DNA of 34,553 nucleotides from Hyphomonadaceae bacterium (GCA_022760335.1 JALEGE010000104.1:1-34553); one strand, 5' to 3'. Shown: positions 7,860 to 14,700, numbered from the stretch's first letter. A program made the numbers and translations. Notes: generated by a model not told the origin, from the sequence alone.

Positions 7860-8181
7860 TCCGGATGCGCAGTTGAAAAAACTGGTCGCGCTGAAACGGC
7901 AAAAGGCCGAGCAGCGCGTGCTGGCCCTGCAGCAGGTGTGCGGCCGGGCTGAGATGGCGCTCGCCGAGGCGAAGGCCAATTTGCGCGCGGCAGACAATCC
8001 CGAGCTTGATTTTACCGCACGCAGCCTGGCCCTGCAGGGTGGGCGGGTCGAGGGCCTGATCGCGCAGGTGCGTGCGCGCGAGAGCGCGGTCAGCGCGGCA
8101 GCGAAGGATCTCGCCGAGGCGCGCGAAGCCTTGAAATGGGTGCTTTATTCCGAAGATCGGCTGGACGATCTTTCAGGTTGA
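7852..8181 (+). CDS. Small coiled-coil protein, possible FliJ-like export factor
   Basis: The product has 109 residues. The ATG lies inside the end of flhB (8-nt overlap), so the gene is very probably co-translated as the last member of the flagellar operon. It consists of two long charged amphipathic helices (about 5-45 and 55-105) rich in Ala, Lys, Arg and Glu, with no signal peptide or membrane segment. FliJ, the coiled-coil stalk and chaperone-escort of FliI, has this shape but is usually about 140 residues. Since fliI here lacks an adjacent fliJ, a FliJ role is plausible but unproven by residue matches. Confidence 0.6.
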   Translation: MRDPDAQLKKLVALKRQKAEQRVLALQQVCGRAEMALAEAKANLRAADNPELDFTARSLALQGGRVEGLIAQVRARESAVSAAAKDLAEAREALKWVLYSEDRLDDLSG

Positions 8182-8234
8182 AACCCCGTGCCTCACAAGA
8201 TCGGGACTAGCGCCGCGCGCGAAAGCCGCGCTAA

Positions 8235-8246
8235 GATAGCGCTATC
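8235..8246. promoter_or_regulatory. LacI-type operator palindrome upstream of the esterase
   Basis: GATAGCGCTATC is a perfect 12-nt palindrome with the central CG and TAGCGCTA core seen in operators of LacI-family sugar repressors, such as those controlling polysaccharide-utilisation genes in Caulobacter-like and Xanthomonas-like bacteria. It lies 42 nt before the start of the secreted esterase, within promoter range. The regulator itself is not in the window. Confidence 0.55.
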
Positions 8247-8288
8247 AATCGGGACGCAAGCAGCCCGATCCGAGAAAGGGAGAGGTCC

Positions 8289-10214
8289 ATGCGCCACTAT
8301 CTGTTCGCCATTGCTGCCGCACTTGTCTTGCCGGGTTTCTGTCTGGCACAGCCCACTCTGGATGGACCGCTGACAGATCATGGTGTCTTGCAGCAGGGCC
8401 GCGAGATTGCGCTTTCAGGTCGGGCCGTCCCCGGCGAAATGCTGGAACTGCGCCTTGGCGATATTCGCGTTGATGCAGTCGTCGACGCGACCGGTCACTG
8501 GACCGCCGAGTTGCCAGCCATGTCGCCTGGCGGGCCGCATCTGCTATCACTGACGGATTCCAGCGGAACGACACAGCTGGAAGATCTGTTAGTCGGTGAT
8601 GTGTGGCTCTGCTCTGGGCAGTCAAACATGGCATACCCGGTCTATCGCGCGCTGAATCCGGATCGCGAGATTGCCGGCCCGCATAGCGCGCAGATCCGCC
8701 TCCTGACCGTGCCGCAATCGGCCAGCCCTGTGCCACTGACAAGTTTCCCGAATGCGCCGGAGTGGACCCATGCCACACCGGAGACGGTGCGGGATTTCTC
8801 CGCCGTTTGCTATTTCACCGGGCGCGAGTTGCACGAGACTCTGGACGTACCTGTTGGCCTGGTGAACGCCTCCTGGGGTGGCTCTCAGATTGAGGCCTGG
8901 TTACCTGCAGAGACGCTTCGCGAAGTGGGAGGCTTTGAGGACCAGCTGGAATTGCTGGACCTCTATGCCCAGGACCCCGGAGCGGCCATGGCCGCGTTCG
9001 GCGCGCACTGGGAGGCCTGGTGGACGGGCCATTTCGGCTCCCAGCCCTGGAACGGGAGCGGCGCTGAGCCGGGCTGGCGCGCGGCGCCAGAAGAGATGGC
9101 CGACTGGAAGACCTATGATGACCCGGAGGCAGATGGACATATGGGGCGTGCCTGGTTCGCTCTGGAATTTTTCCTGACGCCGGACCAGGCCGCCCAGAGC
9201 GGTATGCTCTCCCTTGGCGCATTTGATGATGTCGATGCGACCTGGCTGAACGGAGAATTTCTGGGATCGACTTTCGGTTGGGGCGATGCACGCTTTTACG
9301 ATGTGCAACTTCGCGCGCTGAAGCCTGGTGCGAACACGATCTATATCAATGTCCTGAACACCTGGGGCCTTGGTGGCATGCTGGGCCCGAAGGAAGAGGT
9401 GAAGCTGGTGCTGGATGATGGCAGTGAAGTGCCGCTTGGCCTGGGCTGGCGCTATTCCATCGTGGCGAATGAAGGTCAGGGCGATGGACCGCGCGTGCCC
9501 TGGGAATCGATTGGCGGTTTTACCAGCCTCTACAATGCGATGATGGCGCCGCTTGGCGACTATCCCATGCATGGCGGGATTTGGTATCAGGGCGAAACGA
9601 ATGCCGGTCGCGGGGAGGTGTATGCGCCCCTGCTGGCCGGGCTGACCGCAGACTGGCGCGCGCGCCATGGCGCGGATCTGCCGGTTGTCGTCGTACAGCT
9701 GCCGAACTTTGGGGCACTGACTGAAGCGGCTGGCGCCGAAGGTTGGGCCGTGCTGCGCGAGGCCCAGCGGCAGGTTGCATTGGCTGAAGACCTGACAGGC
9801 CTGGCTGTTACGATCGACGCTGGTGACCGTATGGATATCCACCCGCCGAACAAACAGTTGGTCGCCCAGCGTGTGGCTGATGTGGCACTAGGGCTGATGG
9901 GACAAGCAGAGGGCCCGCTGGACGGCGTCGCGCCGCTGGGCGTGCTACGCGAGGGCACTGGCCTGCGCATCACCATGCCAACGGATGAGTTGAAGACGAT
10001 CAGTGCAGCGGTGCCCACGGCTATGGCCTTGTGTGATACCGAAGGTGTCTGCGCCTGGGCGGATGCTGTAATCGCTGGCGCGGATATTCTCGTTCGCTCC
10101 GGCGAGATATCAGTTCCCAGCGAGGTGCGCTATTGCTGGGGGGATGCGCCGATTTGCAATCTCTACACATCCGAGGACCTGCCCGTCGCGCCGTTCCGCC
10201 TGGCGGTGGAGTGA
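8289..10214 (+). CDS. Secreted sialate O-acetylesterase / CE20-like carbohydrate esterase
   Basis: The 641-residue protein has a Sec signal peptide (cleavage after about CLA-20). The SGNH-type esterase blocks of the SASA family are GQSNM (catalytic Ser near 112), GGSQIEAW, GGIWYQGETNAG (about 430-440) and DIHPPNK (about 516-522, catalytic Asp/His). Residues about 270-390 look like an inserted beta-sandwich with the glycosidase-2-like 'WLNGEFLGST' signature, as in CE20 xyloglucan/xylan acetylesterases. It probably removes acetyl groups from plant or algal hemicellulose or sialic-acid-like sugars in the periplasm or outside; the substrate cannot be read from sequence. AAGGGAGAGG precedes the ATG. 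It stands alone downstream of a LacI-type operator and is convergent with the next gene. Confidence 0.87.
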   Translation: MRHYLFAIAAALVLPGFCLAQPTLDGPLTDHGVLQQGREIALSGRAVPGEMLELRLGDIRVDAVVDATGHWTAELPAMSPGGPHLLSLTDSSGTTQLEDLLVGDVWLCSGQSNMAYPVYRALNPDREIAGPHSAQIRLLTVPQSASPVPLTSFPNAPEWTHATPETVRDFSAVCYFTGRELHETLDVPVGLVNASWGGSQIEAWLPAETLREVGGFEDQLELLDLYAQDPGAAMAAFGAHWEAWWTGHFGSQPWNGSGAEPGWRAAPEEMADWKTYDDPEADGHMGRAWFALEFFLTPDQAAQSGMLSLGAFDDVDATWLNGEFLGSTFGWGDARFYDVQLRALKPGANTIYINVLNTWGLGGMLGPKEEVKLVLDDGSEVPLGLGWRYSIVANEGQGDGPRVPWESIGGFTSLYNAMMAPLGDYPMHGGIWYQGETNAGRGEVYAPLLAGLTADWRARHGADLPVVVVQLPNFGALTEAAGAEGWAVLREAQRQVALAEDLTGLAVTIDAGDRMDIHPPNKQLVAQRVADVALGLMGQAEGPLDGVAPLGVLREGTGLRITMPTDELKTISAAVPTAMALCDTEGVCAWADAVIAGADILVRSGEISVPSEVRYCWGDAPICNLYTSEDLPVAPFRLAVE

Positions 10215-10241
10215 CTGGGCAGGTCGAGATGATTTGGCGGT

Positions 10242-11099
10242 CTAGTCCGCGGTGGTGAGAACCACGGTCGAGGACGCCACGGTCAGGGCTGACTGGTCCG
10301 CATCCAGCGTCTCAGGGCGCAGAGCGCTCGGATAGGCCGCAGCCAGCAGGTCCAGGGCCGCACGAATGGCCATGGCTGCATCCGGATTGCTTGCCTCAAT
10401 CCCGGTTTCTTCAGCGGCGAATGCTGCAGCGGCCGCCTGGTAAAAGCCATAGCCATCCAGATAGGGCTCATATCGGTCGGTTTCTGCGGCGGCGCGATAC
10501 ATGTCTGTTGCGCGCTCGATCTGGTCGGCGGTAACCCCTGCAGCAATCTCTGCTGGTGTGGAGCCATTATCGGGCGCCTTGGCGGCCGCGGCATCCAGTG
10601 CGGTGAGGATGTCATCTGTGCGCGCGGAAATCTGTTGGACATTCTCCCCTTCGAAGATGGCGCCCGACGTATCGATCAGAAGATGATTGAAGTCCTCAAC
10701 GCCCTGGGCTTCGAAGATCGGCGCCATGTCGGCCAGCACTTCGCTCACCGGGTGGGCATACATTTCTGCCGCCGCTTCGCTTTCACCCTCGATAAAGGCG
10801 TCGCGTGCGGCATAGACATGGGCCTTGGTGATGGCGATCGCCGAACCATAGACGATCGGATCATAAGCTGCAGCGGCAATGGACACACCGCCTTCTCCTT
10901 CCCCGCCTTCACCTTCACCCGGGCCGCCGCCTTCCCCCTCGCCCGCAACCGCAGCTGGTGCAGGGACAGCCTGCGGCGCTTCTGCACTGGGTTCAGGTGT
11001 ATCTGCAGACTCTGTGGGGCTGCAGGCCGTCAGCACGGTCGACGTGGCCAGAGCTGCACCGAGGCCAAGGCCGACCCAGCGTTTATAGGTGACGTCCAT
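10242..11099 (-). CDS. Iron-regulated lipoprotein with Gly/Glu-rich linker, function unknown
   Basis: The 285-residue product begins at the ATG at 11099, which has GGAAGGA just upstream; a longer start at 11123 lacks a ribosome site. A lipobox ends at Cys26 (VLTAC), predicting a lipid-anchored envelope protein. After a Pro/Ala stretch comes an acidic low-complexity run of Gly-Glu repeats (about 55-75), then a helical domain to the C terminus. No catalytic motif is recognised. The overall plan (lipoprotein, acidic linker, all-helical domain with conserved 'EAAAEMYAHPVSEVLADM' and 'FNHLL') vaguely recalls imelysin/EfeO-type iron proteins, but the defining GxHxxE motif is not seen. It is divergent from piuC across a Fur box, so a role in iron uptake or storage is inferred. 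Confidence 0.7.
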   Translation of the reverse strand: MDVTYKRWVGLGLGAALATSTVLTACSPTESADTPEPSAEAPQAVPAPAAVAGEGEGGGPGEGEGGEGEGGVSIAAAAYDPIVYGSAIAITKAHVYAARDAFIEGESEAAAEMYAHPVSEVLADMAPIFEAQGVEDFNHLLIDTSGAIFEGENVQQISARTDDILTALDAAAAKAPDNGSTPAEIAAGVTADQIERATDMYRAAAETDRYEPYLDGYGFYQAAAAAFAAEETGIEASNPDAAMAIRAALDLLAAAYPSALRPETLDADQSALTVASSTVVLTTAD

Positions 11100-11148
11100 C
11101 TTAGGTCCTTCCAGGGAATTCATCTATTCGCTAAACCTGTTAGTACGA

Positions 11149-11161
11149 AATGATAATCATT
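11149..11161. promoter_or_regulatory. Fur box between the lipoprotein gene and piuC
   Basis: AATGATAATCATT is an odd palindrome (AATGAT-A-ATCATT) identical to the core of the Fur consensus. It lies 16 nt upstream of the piuC ATG and 50 nt upstream of the lipoprotein ATG. It is positioned to repress both divergent genes when iron is plentiful. Confidence 0.75.
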
Positions 11162-11177
11162 CGCAAGTGGGTGTGTG

Positions 11178-11852
11178 ATGAGCTTGTTGATTGCCGAAGT
11201 CCTGGATGCGGAAGAGCTGCGCGAAGCGCGCGAGCTTACCGCCACGCTTGCGTGGCGCGATGGCGCGAAGACAGCCGGTGCGACGGCGCGGGCCGTAAAG
11301 CGGAACCTGCAGGCCGATCTTTCCTCACGCACCGGCGCGAAGCTGCGCGATATGCTCGATGAAGCGATTGCTTCCCATCCTGTGCTTCGCGCGGCAGCCC
11401 AGCCGAAACGGTTTTCGAATCTTCTGGTCAGCAAGACCGAGGCGGGCGGGGGCTATGGCCTGCATGTCGACAATGCCTTCATGGGGCGCGGCGAGGCGCG
11501 TCTTCGCACGGATCTTTCCTTTACGCTCTTCCTGTCTGCGCCGGAGACCTATTCCGGCGGCGAACTGATGGTAGAGCTAGCCGGCATGCAGCAGAGCTTC
11601 AAACCAGCCGCCGGCGACCTGGTGCTTTATCCCTCCACCAGCCTGCATCAGGTTATGCCGGTGACCGAAGGCGTGCGGCTCGTCTGCGTGGGTTGGATCG
11701 AGAGCGCGGTCCCCGATGCGGCCGCGCGCGATATCCTGTTCGACCTGGAGAATTTGCGCGCCAGTCTTGCGATGCGTCATGAGGCGCAGTCGCCGGAAAT
11801 GCTGACGCTCGCCAAGGCGATTTCGAACCTGTTGCGCCGCTTTGGGCGCTAG
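11178..11852 (+). CDS. piuC: PKHD-type Fe(II)/2-oxoglutarate hydroxylase PiuC
   Basis: PiuC/YbiX family dioxygenases are encoded next to siderophore-receptor or iron-uptake genes and are Fur-regulated; their substrate is not settled. The 224-residue protein has the double-stranded beta-helix iron triad H96-x-D98 (GLHVDNAF) and H157 (SLHQVMPV), and the 2-oxoglutarate-binding Arg167 in GVRLVCVGW. ATG at 11178 is used; the preceding GTG codon gives only one more residue. The C-terminal helical extension (about 180-224) is typical. No TonB-dependent receptor is adjacent, which is slightly unusual for this family. Confidence 0.92.
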   Translation: MSLLIAEVLDAEELREARELTATLAWRDGAKTAGATARAVKRNLQADLSSRTGAKLRDMLDEAIASHPVLRAAAQPKRFSNLLVSKTEAGGGYGLHVDNAFMGRGEARLRTDLSFTLFLSAPETYSGGELMVELAGMQQSFKPAAGDLVLYPSTSLHQVMPVTEGVRLVCVGWIESAVPDAAARDILFDLENLRASLAMRHEAQSPEMLTLAKAISNLLRRFGR

Positions 11853-11876
11853 GCCGGGCCCTACGGATAAATACGA

Positions 11877-11905
11877 TTGCATCACGCCGCGCGCGGCCTT
11901 ATGTC
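11877..11905 (+). promoter_or_regulatory. Possible promoter of tRNA-Cys
   Basis: TTGCAT, a 17-nt gap and TATGTC lie 20 nt before the tRNA. Spacing fits a housekeeping promoter but the -10 is a weak match, so this is tentative. Confidence 0.3.
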
Positions 11906-11925
11906 TGCTCGCTCACCGCTGGGAA

Positions 11926-11999
11926 GGCCCTGTGGCGGAGTGGTGACGCAGCGGATTGCAAATCCGTGTACGCCGGTTCGATTCCGGCCGGGGCCTCCA
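11926..11999 (+). tRNA. tRNA-Cys (GCA)
   Basis: The 74-nt gene includes an encoded CCA. The acceptor stem pairs GGCCCTG with CGGGGCC (one G-U). The anticodon arm is CGGAT-TTGCAAA-type with anticodon GCA, and the T arm contains GGTTCGATTCC. It stands alone between piuC and the hairpin repeats. Confidence 0.97.
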
Positions 12000-12005
12000 T
12001 TTTAG

Positions 12006-12095
12006 CTTGATCTCCGCTTCGCTTTGCTGCGCGATAGATCGGGCTCAGGGCTGTTCTTGCTTGTCTCCGTATCGCTTTCGCTCACATGAGACGGG
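12006..12095 (+). repeat. Two tandem stem-loop repeats with paired sequence changes
   Basis: Two direct repeats of about 54 nt follow tRNA-Cys. Copy A pairs CTTGATCT (12006-12013) with AGATCGGG (12036-12043). Copy B pairs CTTGTCTC (12060-12067) with GAGACGGG (12088-12095). Each is followed by GGGCTCA(G/A)GGCTGTT, which overlaps the stem's 3' end. The four inner pairs differ between copies yet still pair, so the fold has been kept while the sequence drifted. No coding frame is credible here. They may be part of the tRNA-Cys 3' trailer, a processing or termination element, or a small structured RNA. Confidence 0.5.
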
Positions 12096-12271
12096 CTCAA
12101 GGCTGTTTGCACCGCGATCTGTTACAGCCTCATGGTGAGCGGAGACGAACCATGGGGCGATGAGCACAAGCCGCCTGAATTCCCCAAACCCTAATATCCG
12201 CCGCCAGTCCGGCAACCCTTCGCGCGAATTGCGCAATGCCTGATTCACCGACCCAAATTTTTCGTTAAGCC

Positions 12272-12304
12272 TTTACCCCATGTTAACCATCTTCGCGCGA
12301 TACA
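12272..12304 (+). promoter_or_regulatory. Candidate CtrA-activated promoter for a small RNA
   Basis: TTTA-N7-TTAA (12272-12286), continuing as TTAACCAT, is one mismatch from a full CtrA box. It sits where the -35 would be for GATACA at 12299-12304, the arrangement of CtrA-activated promoters. Transcription would begin near 12311, only about 67 nt before a strong terminator. Confidence 0.4.
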
Positions 12305-12310
12305 GGGCAT

Positions 12311-12378
12311 GTCTTCTCCTTTGGAGACACCCACCATCACCCAACGCCTCGGCGGAAGCTCCGGCTTCCGCCTTTTTT
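12311..12378 (+). ncRNA. Candidate small RNA with 5' hairpin and intrinsic terminator
   Basis: The predicted RNA of about 68 nt starts with a hairpin TCTCC-TTT-GGAGA (12315-12327). A C-rich single-stranded stretch (12328-12350, ACCCACCATCACCC) follows, and it ends in the 9-bp terminator stem and six T. The shape (5' stem, C-rich unpaired loop able to meet Shine-Dalgarno-like purines, terminator) is that of trans-acting sRNAs. A short open frame (12309-12407) runs through the terminator and is not credible as a gene. Existence of the transcript is inferred from promoter and terminator only. Confidence 0.45.
12351..12378 (+). terminator. Strong Rho-independent terminator
   Basis: GGCGGAAGC and GCTTCCGCC form a perfect 9-bp stem with a TCCG loop, followed directly by six T (12373-12378). 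No protein gene ends upstream, so it terminates either the proposed small RNA or the tRNA-Cys transcript. Confidence 0.9.
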
Positions 12379-12403
12379 CTGTGTCGGGGTGTGTATTTGG
12401 GCT

Positions 12404-12431
12404 TTGACAGGCGAGCGCGTTTTGCTATCAG
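12404..12431 (+). promoter_or_regulatory. Promoter of tRNA-Asn
   Basis: A perfect -35 (TTGACA, 12404-12409), a 16-nt spacer and TATCAG (12426-12431) lie 19 nt before the tRNA, giving a short leader. Confidence 0.6.
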
Positions 12432-12450
12432 GCGCGCTTACCTCTGGTGA

Positions 12451-12526
12451 TCCGCGATAGCTCAGTTGGTAGAGCAGGCGACTGTTAATCGCCCGGTCGT
12501 AGGTTCGAGTCCTACTCGCGGAGCCA
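12451..12526 (+). tRNA. tRNA-Asn (GTT)
   Basis: The 76-nt gene includes CCA. Acceptor arms TCCGCGA/TCGCGGA pair perfectly. The D arm has AGCTCAGTTGGTAGAGC. The anticodon stem GGCGA/TCGCC encloses CTGTTAA with anticodon GTT, and the T arm contains GGTTCGAGTCC. Confidence 0.98.
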
Positions 12527-12630
12527 GCCAAAAAGCCTCAGCCCATGAACGCCATTTAAGGCTGCTAGGTTTTCAGGCTTCGTGGGACTCGTTAGTTCGC
12601 TTTGCTGCATCTGATATGTCTCGCGGGCGA

Positions 12631-13629
12631 TTACTCGCGTTTTTCAGACAAGATCACCTTGTGGTCGGTTTTCTCCACTTGGAGACCATACATGTCTGCC
12701 ACAGTCGTGACGAAGGCATCGACTTCATTGATGCGTACGACCCCCGTGATCCGACGGTCGGCCGCGTCATTGGCGGTTAATGAAATTGGTGTTCGGGAGT
12801 AGCGATTGACTTCCTCGACAGCTTCAGAGAGAGCGGTCTCGTCGAAATAGATGTCGCCCTTGCGCCAAGCTGTTACGACTTCGAGAACCGGGCGATCGAT
12901 ATCGACCTCGTTACCTGCTTCCTCTGGCGAGTTGGCCTTGGTGTCGCGCAATCTTTCTCCGGGTTCCAGAAGAACAGACTGTTGGGTGCTACCGCTCCCC
13001 TGGCTCACCCGGACAACCCCTGAAAGTAGGGTCACTTCAATGCCCTGCAGATCATTTCGGACGATGAAAGAAGTTCCAAGTGCTTCCACAACTTGATCTT
13101 GGGTCTTCACAATGAAAGGGCGGTCGGCGTCATGGGTCACGCCGAACATGGCCTCACCGCGCTCCAGTGATACACGGCGCAAAGAGTCATCGTAGCGTAC
13201 ATCAAGTTTGGAGTTGGTGTTCAGGATGATGTTTGTGCCGTCTTCCAGTTGAACGGTTCTTTGCTCGCCAATCTCGGTTGAGTAGCTGGTCGTGTCTGGG
13301 CCAATAAGATTGGCCAAGAGAACAACAAATGCCGCGCAGGCCGCCAGGGCCACCACTTGAGAGGCCCGGGCCCAGGCGAAGCGACTATTCTGTTCAGGCT
13401 CCTCAAGGCGGAGCGCGCCCTCCAAATCTTCCCAAACCAGCAGGCCGTTCGCGAGAGCTTCGATGTCTTCTTCGCTGTCAAATTGACAGTGATCTGGGAA
13501 AGTCAGCGCCTCATCATCATGCGCACTCAGAGCATGACTCATGAGCGCCTGCTCTGCTGCAGACAGGCTGGAATCGGACACTTCAGTTTGTGGGAACCTG
13601 AAAAATCTCTTCACGATCCTTCCATCCAT
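12631..13629 (-). CDS. FecR-family anti-sigma factor / sigma regulator
   Basis: FecR proteins span the inner membrane and relay a periplasmic signal to a FecI-type sigma factor. The 332-residue product has an acidic cytoplasmic N-terminal part (1-85), one membrane helix (about 90-110), a FecR beta domain (about 118-210, with 'VQLEDGTNIILNTNSKLDVRY' and 'GEAMFGVTHDADRPFIVKT'), and the conserved W-x-KG-x-IYFDETALSEAVEEVNRYS block. It ends in an STN-like segment (267-332). The start overlaps the sigma gene's end by 19 nt, so they are coupled. The C-terminal 66 residues have the same length and closing motif (EKR) as the STN tail of the giant exoprotein encoded in the same locus. Confidence 0.93.
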   Translation of the reverse strand: MDGRIVKRFFRFPQTEVSDSSLSAAEQALMSHALSAHDDEALTFPDHCQFDSEEDIEALANGLLVWEDLEGALRLEEPEQNSRFAWARASQVVALAACAAFVVLLANLIGPDTTSYSTEIGEQRTVQLEDGTNIILNTNSKLDVRYDDSLRRVSLERGEAMFGVTHDADRPFIVKTQDQVVEALGTSFIVRNDLQGIEVTLLSGVVRVSQGSGSTQQSVLLEPGERLRDTKANSPEEAGNEVDIDRPVLEVVTAWRKGDIYFDETALSEAVEEVNRYSRTPISLTANDAADRRITGVVRINEVDAFVTTVADMYGLQVEKTDHKVILSEKRE

Positions 13630-14093
13630 TCAATCAAAAATGCCAATCCCTTGGCCATGCGTTTTTCAACGGCGCTCACACTTAATCCGAGCCTTTCGGC
13701 GATAGCCTTCATTTTCAGCCCTTCCAGCCTGCGGGCCTTGATGATTTCTGCAGTCAGCGGATCAAGCTGTTTAAAACCTTCATTCAATATGTATAGACGT
13801 TGCTTGGTGGCAAAAACCTCATCCGGCTGCGGAGAATCGTCTGCAATCGCATAATCTTCTACCGGGTCTGGCGCGAACTCAACCTTCGCCCGTTTACGGT
13901 GATGGTCGATCATGAGGTTCAATGCAACGCGCACAAGAAAAGCGCTTTCGTTTTCAACGGTTTGTTTCTTTTGGTATTTCTCAAGTCTCACCAAGGCATC
14001 CTGAATGATGTCTTCGGCTTCGAACTCGGCAAGGCCTCGTCGCATCAAGACCTTCTTTAAATGCTCCGTGTTGGCACGCAATGAGGAGGTCAT
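13611..14093 (-). CDS. FecI-like ECF RNA polymerase sigma factor
   Basis: The 160-residue product has sigma region 2 (about 8-75: 'EFEAEDIIQDALVRLEKY', then 'ESAFLVRVALNLMIDHHRKRAK') and region 4 (about 100-155: 'LDPLTAEIIKARRLEGLKMKAIAERLGLSVSAVEKRMAKGLAFL'), with no region 3. This is the ECF plan and is closest to FecI-type factors paired with FecR. The ATG at 14093 is preferred; the longer frame opens only with TTG and adds 23 residues lacking sigma features. It is divergent from the secretion operon, which is its likely target along with its own promoter. Confidence 0.93.
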   Translation of the reverse strand: MTSSLRANTEHLKKVLMRRGLAEFEAEDIIQDALVRLEKYQKKQTVENESAFLVRVALNLMIDHHRKRAKVEFAPDPVEDYAIADDSPQPDEVFATKQRLYILNEGFKQLDPLTAEIIKARRLEGLKMKAIAERLGLSVSAVEKRMAKGLAFLIEWMEGS

Positions 14094-14155
14094 CTTCGCT
14101 CGGCCCGCATTTTGAAGCACTTTCCGAAACAAGTGGCGCACACATCCAAGCGGGT

Positions 14156-14169
14156 TTGACAAATGTCAA
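14156..14169. promoter_or_regulatory. Inverted repeat upstream of the sigma gene
   Basis: TTGACA and TGTCAA are perfect arms around AA, 62 nt before the sigma start. The minus strand reads GTTGACATTTGTCAAAC. This shares ACATTT and GTCAA with a sequence upstream of the divergent tpsB gene (14674-14690). It may be the sigma factor's own promoter element or an operator. Confidence 0.35.
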
Positions 14170-14591
14170 CTCTTCCACTGGTGAGGCGCTGGCGGGCGTA
14201 TTTCCGCGATCTTGAGAGTCAGCGGGCCTAGTCGAATATGCCTCGGGGGCGAAATCGTCCGCGAAAGGCCCCTTGTGTGCAGATGCTGCGAAGCAGTTTT
14301 TGGCGCATACCCTGCTGCATCCGGTGTGTTGAGAGTTTTCCGAACCTGAGATGCAATCATTCCAACACAGAGATTGGATCTGCAGCGGTTTGAAAAACAA
14401 CAGAAAAGCAATTTTGTGAAAAAAAGTCTCCTCTCCCGATGCGGATTTCCGGTCCGCTGTCGTCAATCAGGGTGTCGGGCTGATTAGGCGCCCGCATGAA
14501 AGCAAGACTATCGGATTGCCGCTGCTAATCGTGCCGCAAAGCGTTGCGCGATGAGCGGTGAAGTAAAAAATCAATATAAAACTTTATTTGG
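14170..14591. other. Intergenic stretch without a recognisable gene
   Basis: About 420 nt separate the sigma promoter region from the hairpin upstream of tpsB. Open frames here are short or lack ribosome sites. The right part (from about 14390) becomes AT-rich with A-runs, unlike the flanking coding DNA. I see no tRNA, repeat array or insertion-sequence end. Confidence 0.5.
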
Positions 14592-14624
14592 CGCGCTCAA
14601 TATATGAATTGAGCGCGATTTTTT
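14592..14624 (+). terminator. Intrinsic terminator or attenuator upstream of tpsB
   Basis: CGCGCTCAAT and ATTGAGCGCG form a perfect 10-bp stem with a 6-nt loop, followed by ATTTTTT (six T at 14619-14624). It points toward tpsB, but no plus-strand gene ends upstream. It therefore ends an unseen plus-strand transcript, insulates the operon, or attenuates a long leader. Its T-run is on the plus strand only. Confidence 0.75.
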
Positions 14625-14672
14625 GATTTTAATTTATGTGAAGTAAATAAAAATAGCGTTTAAGTCAGTATA

Positions 14673-14700
14673 TGTAACATTTCTGTCAAGTAATACTGCT
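14673..14700 (+). promoter_or_regulatory. Candidate sigma-dependent promoter of the tpsB-to-tpsA operon
   Basis: An AT-rich stretch after the terminator contains TGTAACATTT then CTGTCAAG, 80-110 nt before the tpsB start. ECF sigma factors commonly read an AAC-containing -35, and TGTAAC fits that pattern. Part of the sequence (ACATTT...GTCAA) recurs upstream of the divergent sigma gene. No certain -10 is visible. Confidence 0.3.

Noticed and set aside
12160-12243. 27-codon open frame starting MSTSRLNSPNP
   Set aside because: Only a weak purine run precedes it and nothing supports translation; too short to judge without comparison to relatives.
12309-12407. 32-codon open frame MSSPLETPTITQ... 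between the tRNAs
   Set aside because: It runs straight through a strong intrinsic terminator and has no proper ribosome site; a small RNA explains the region better.
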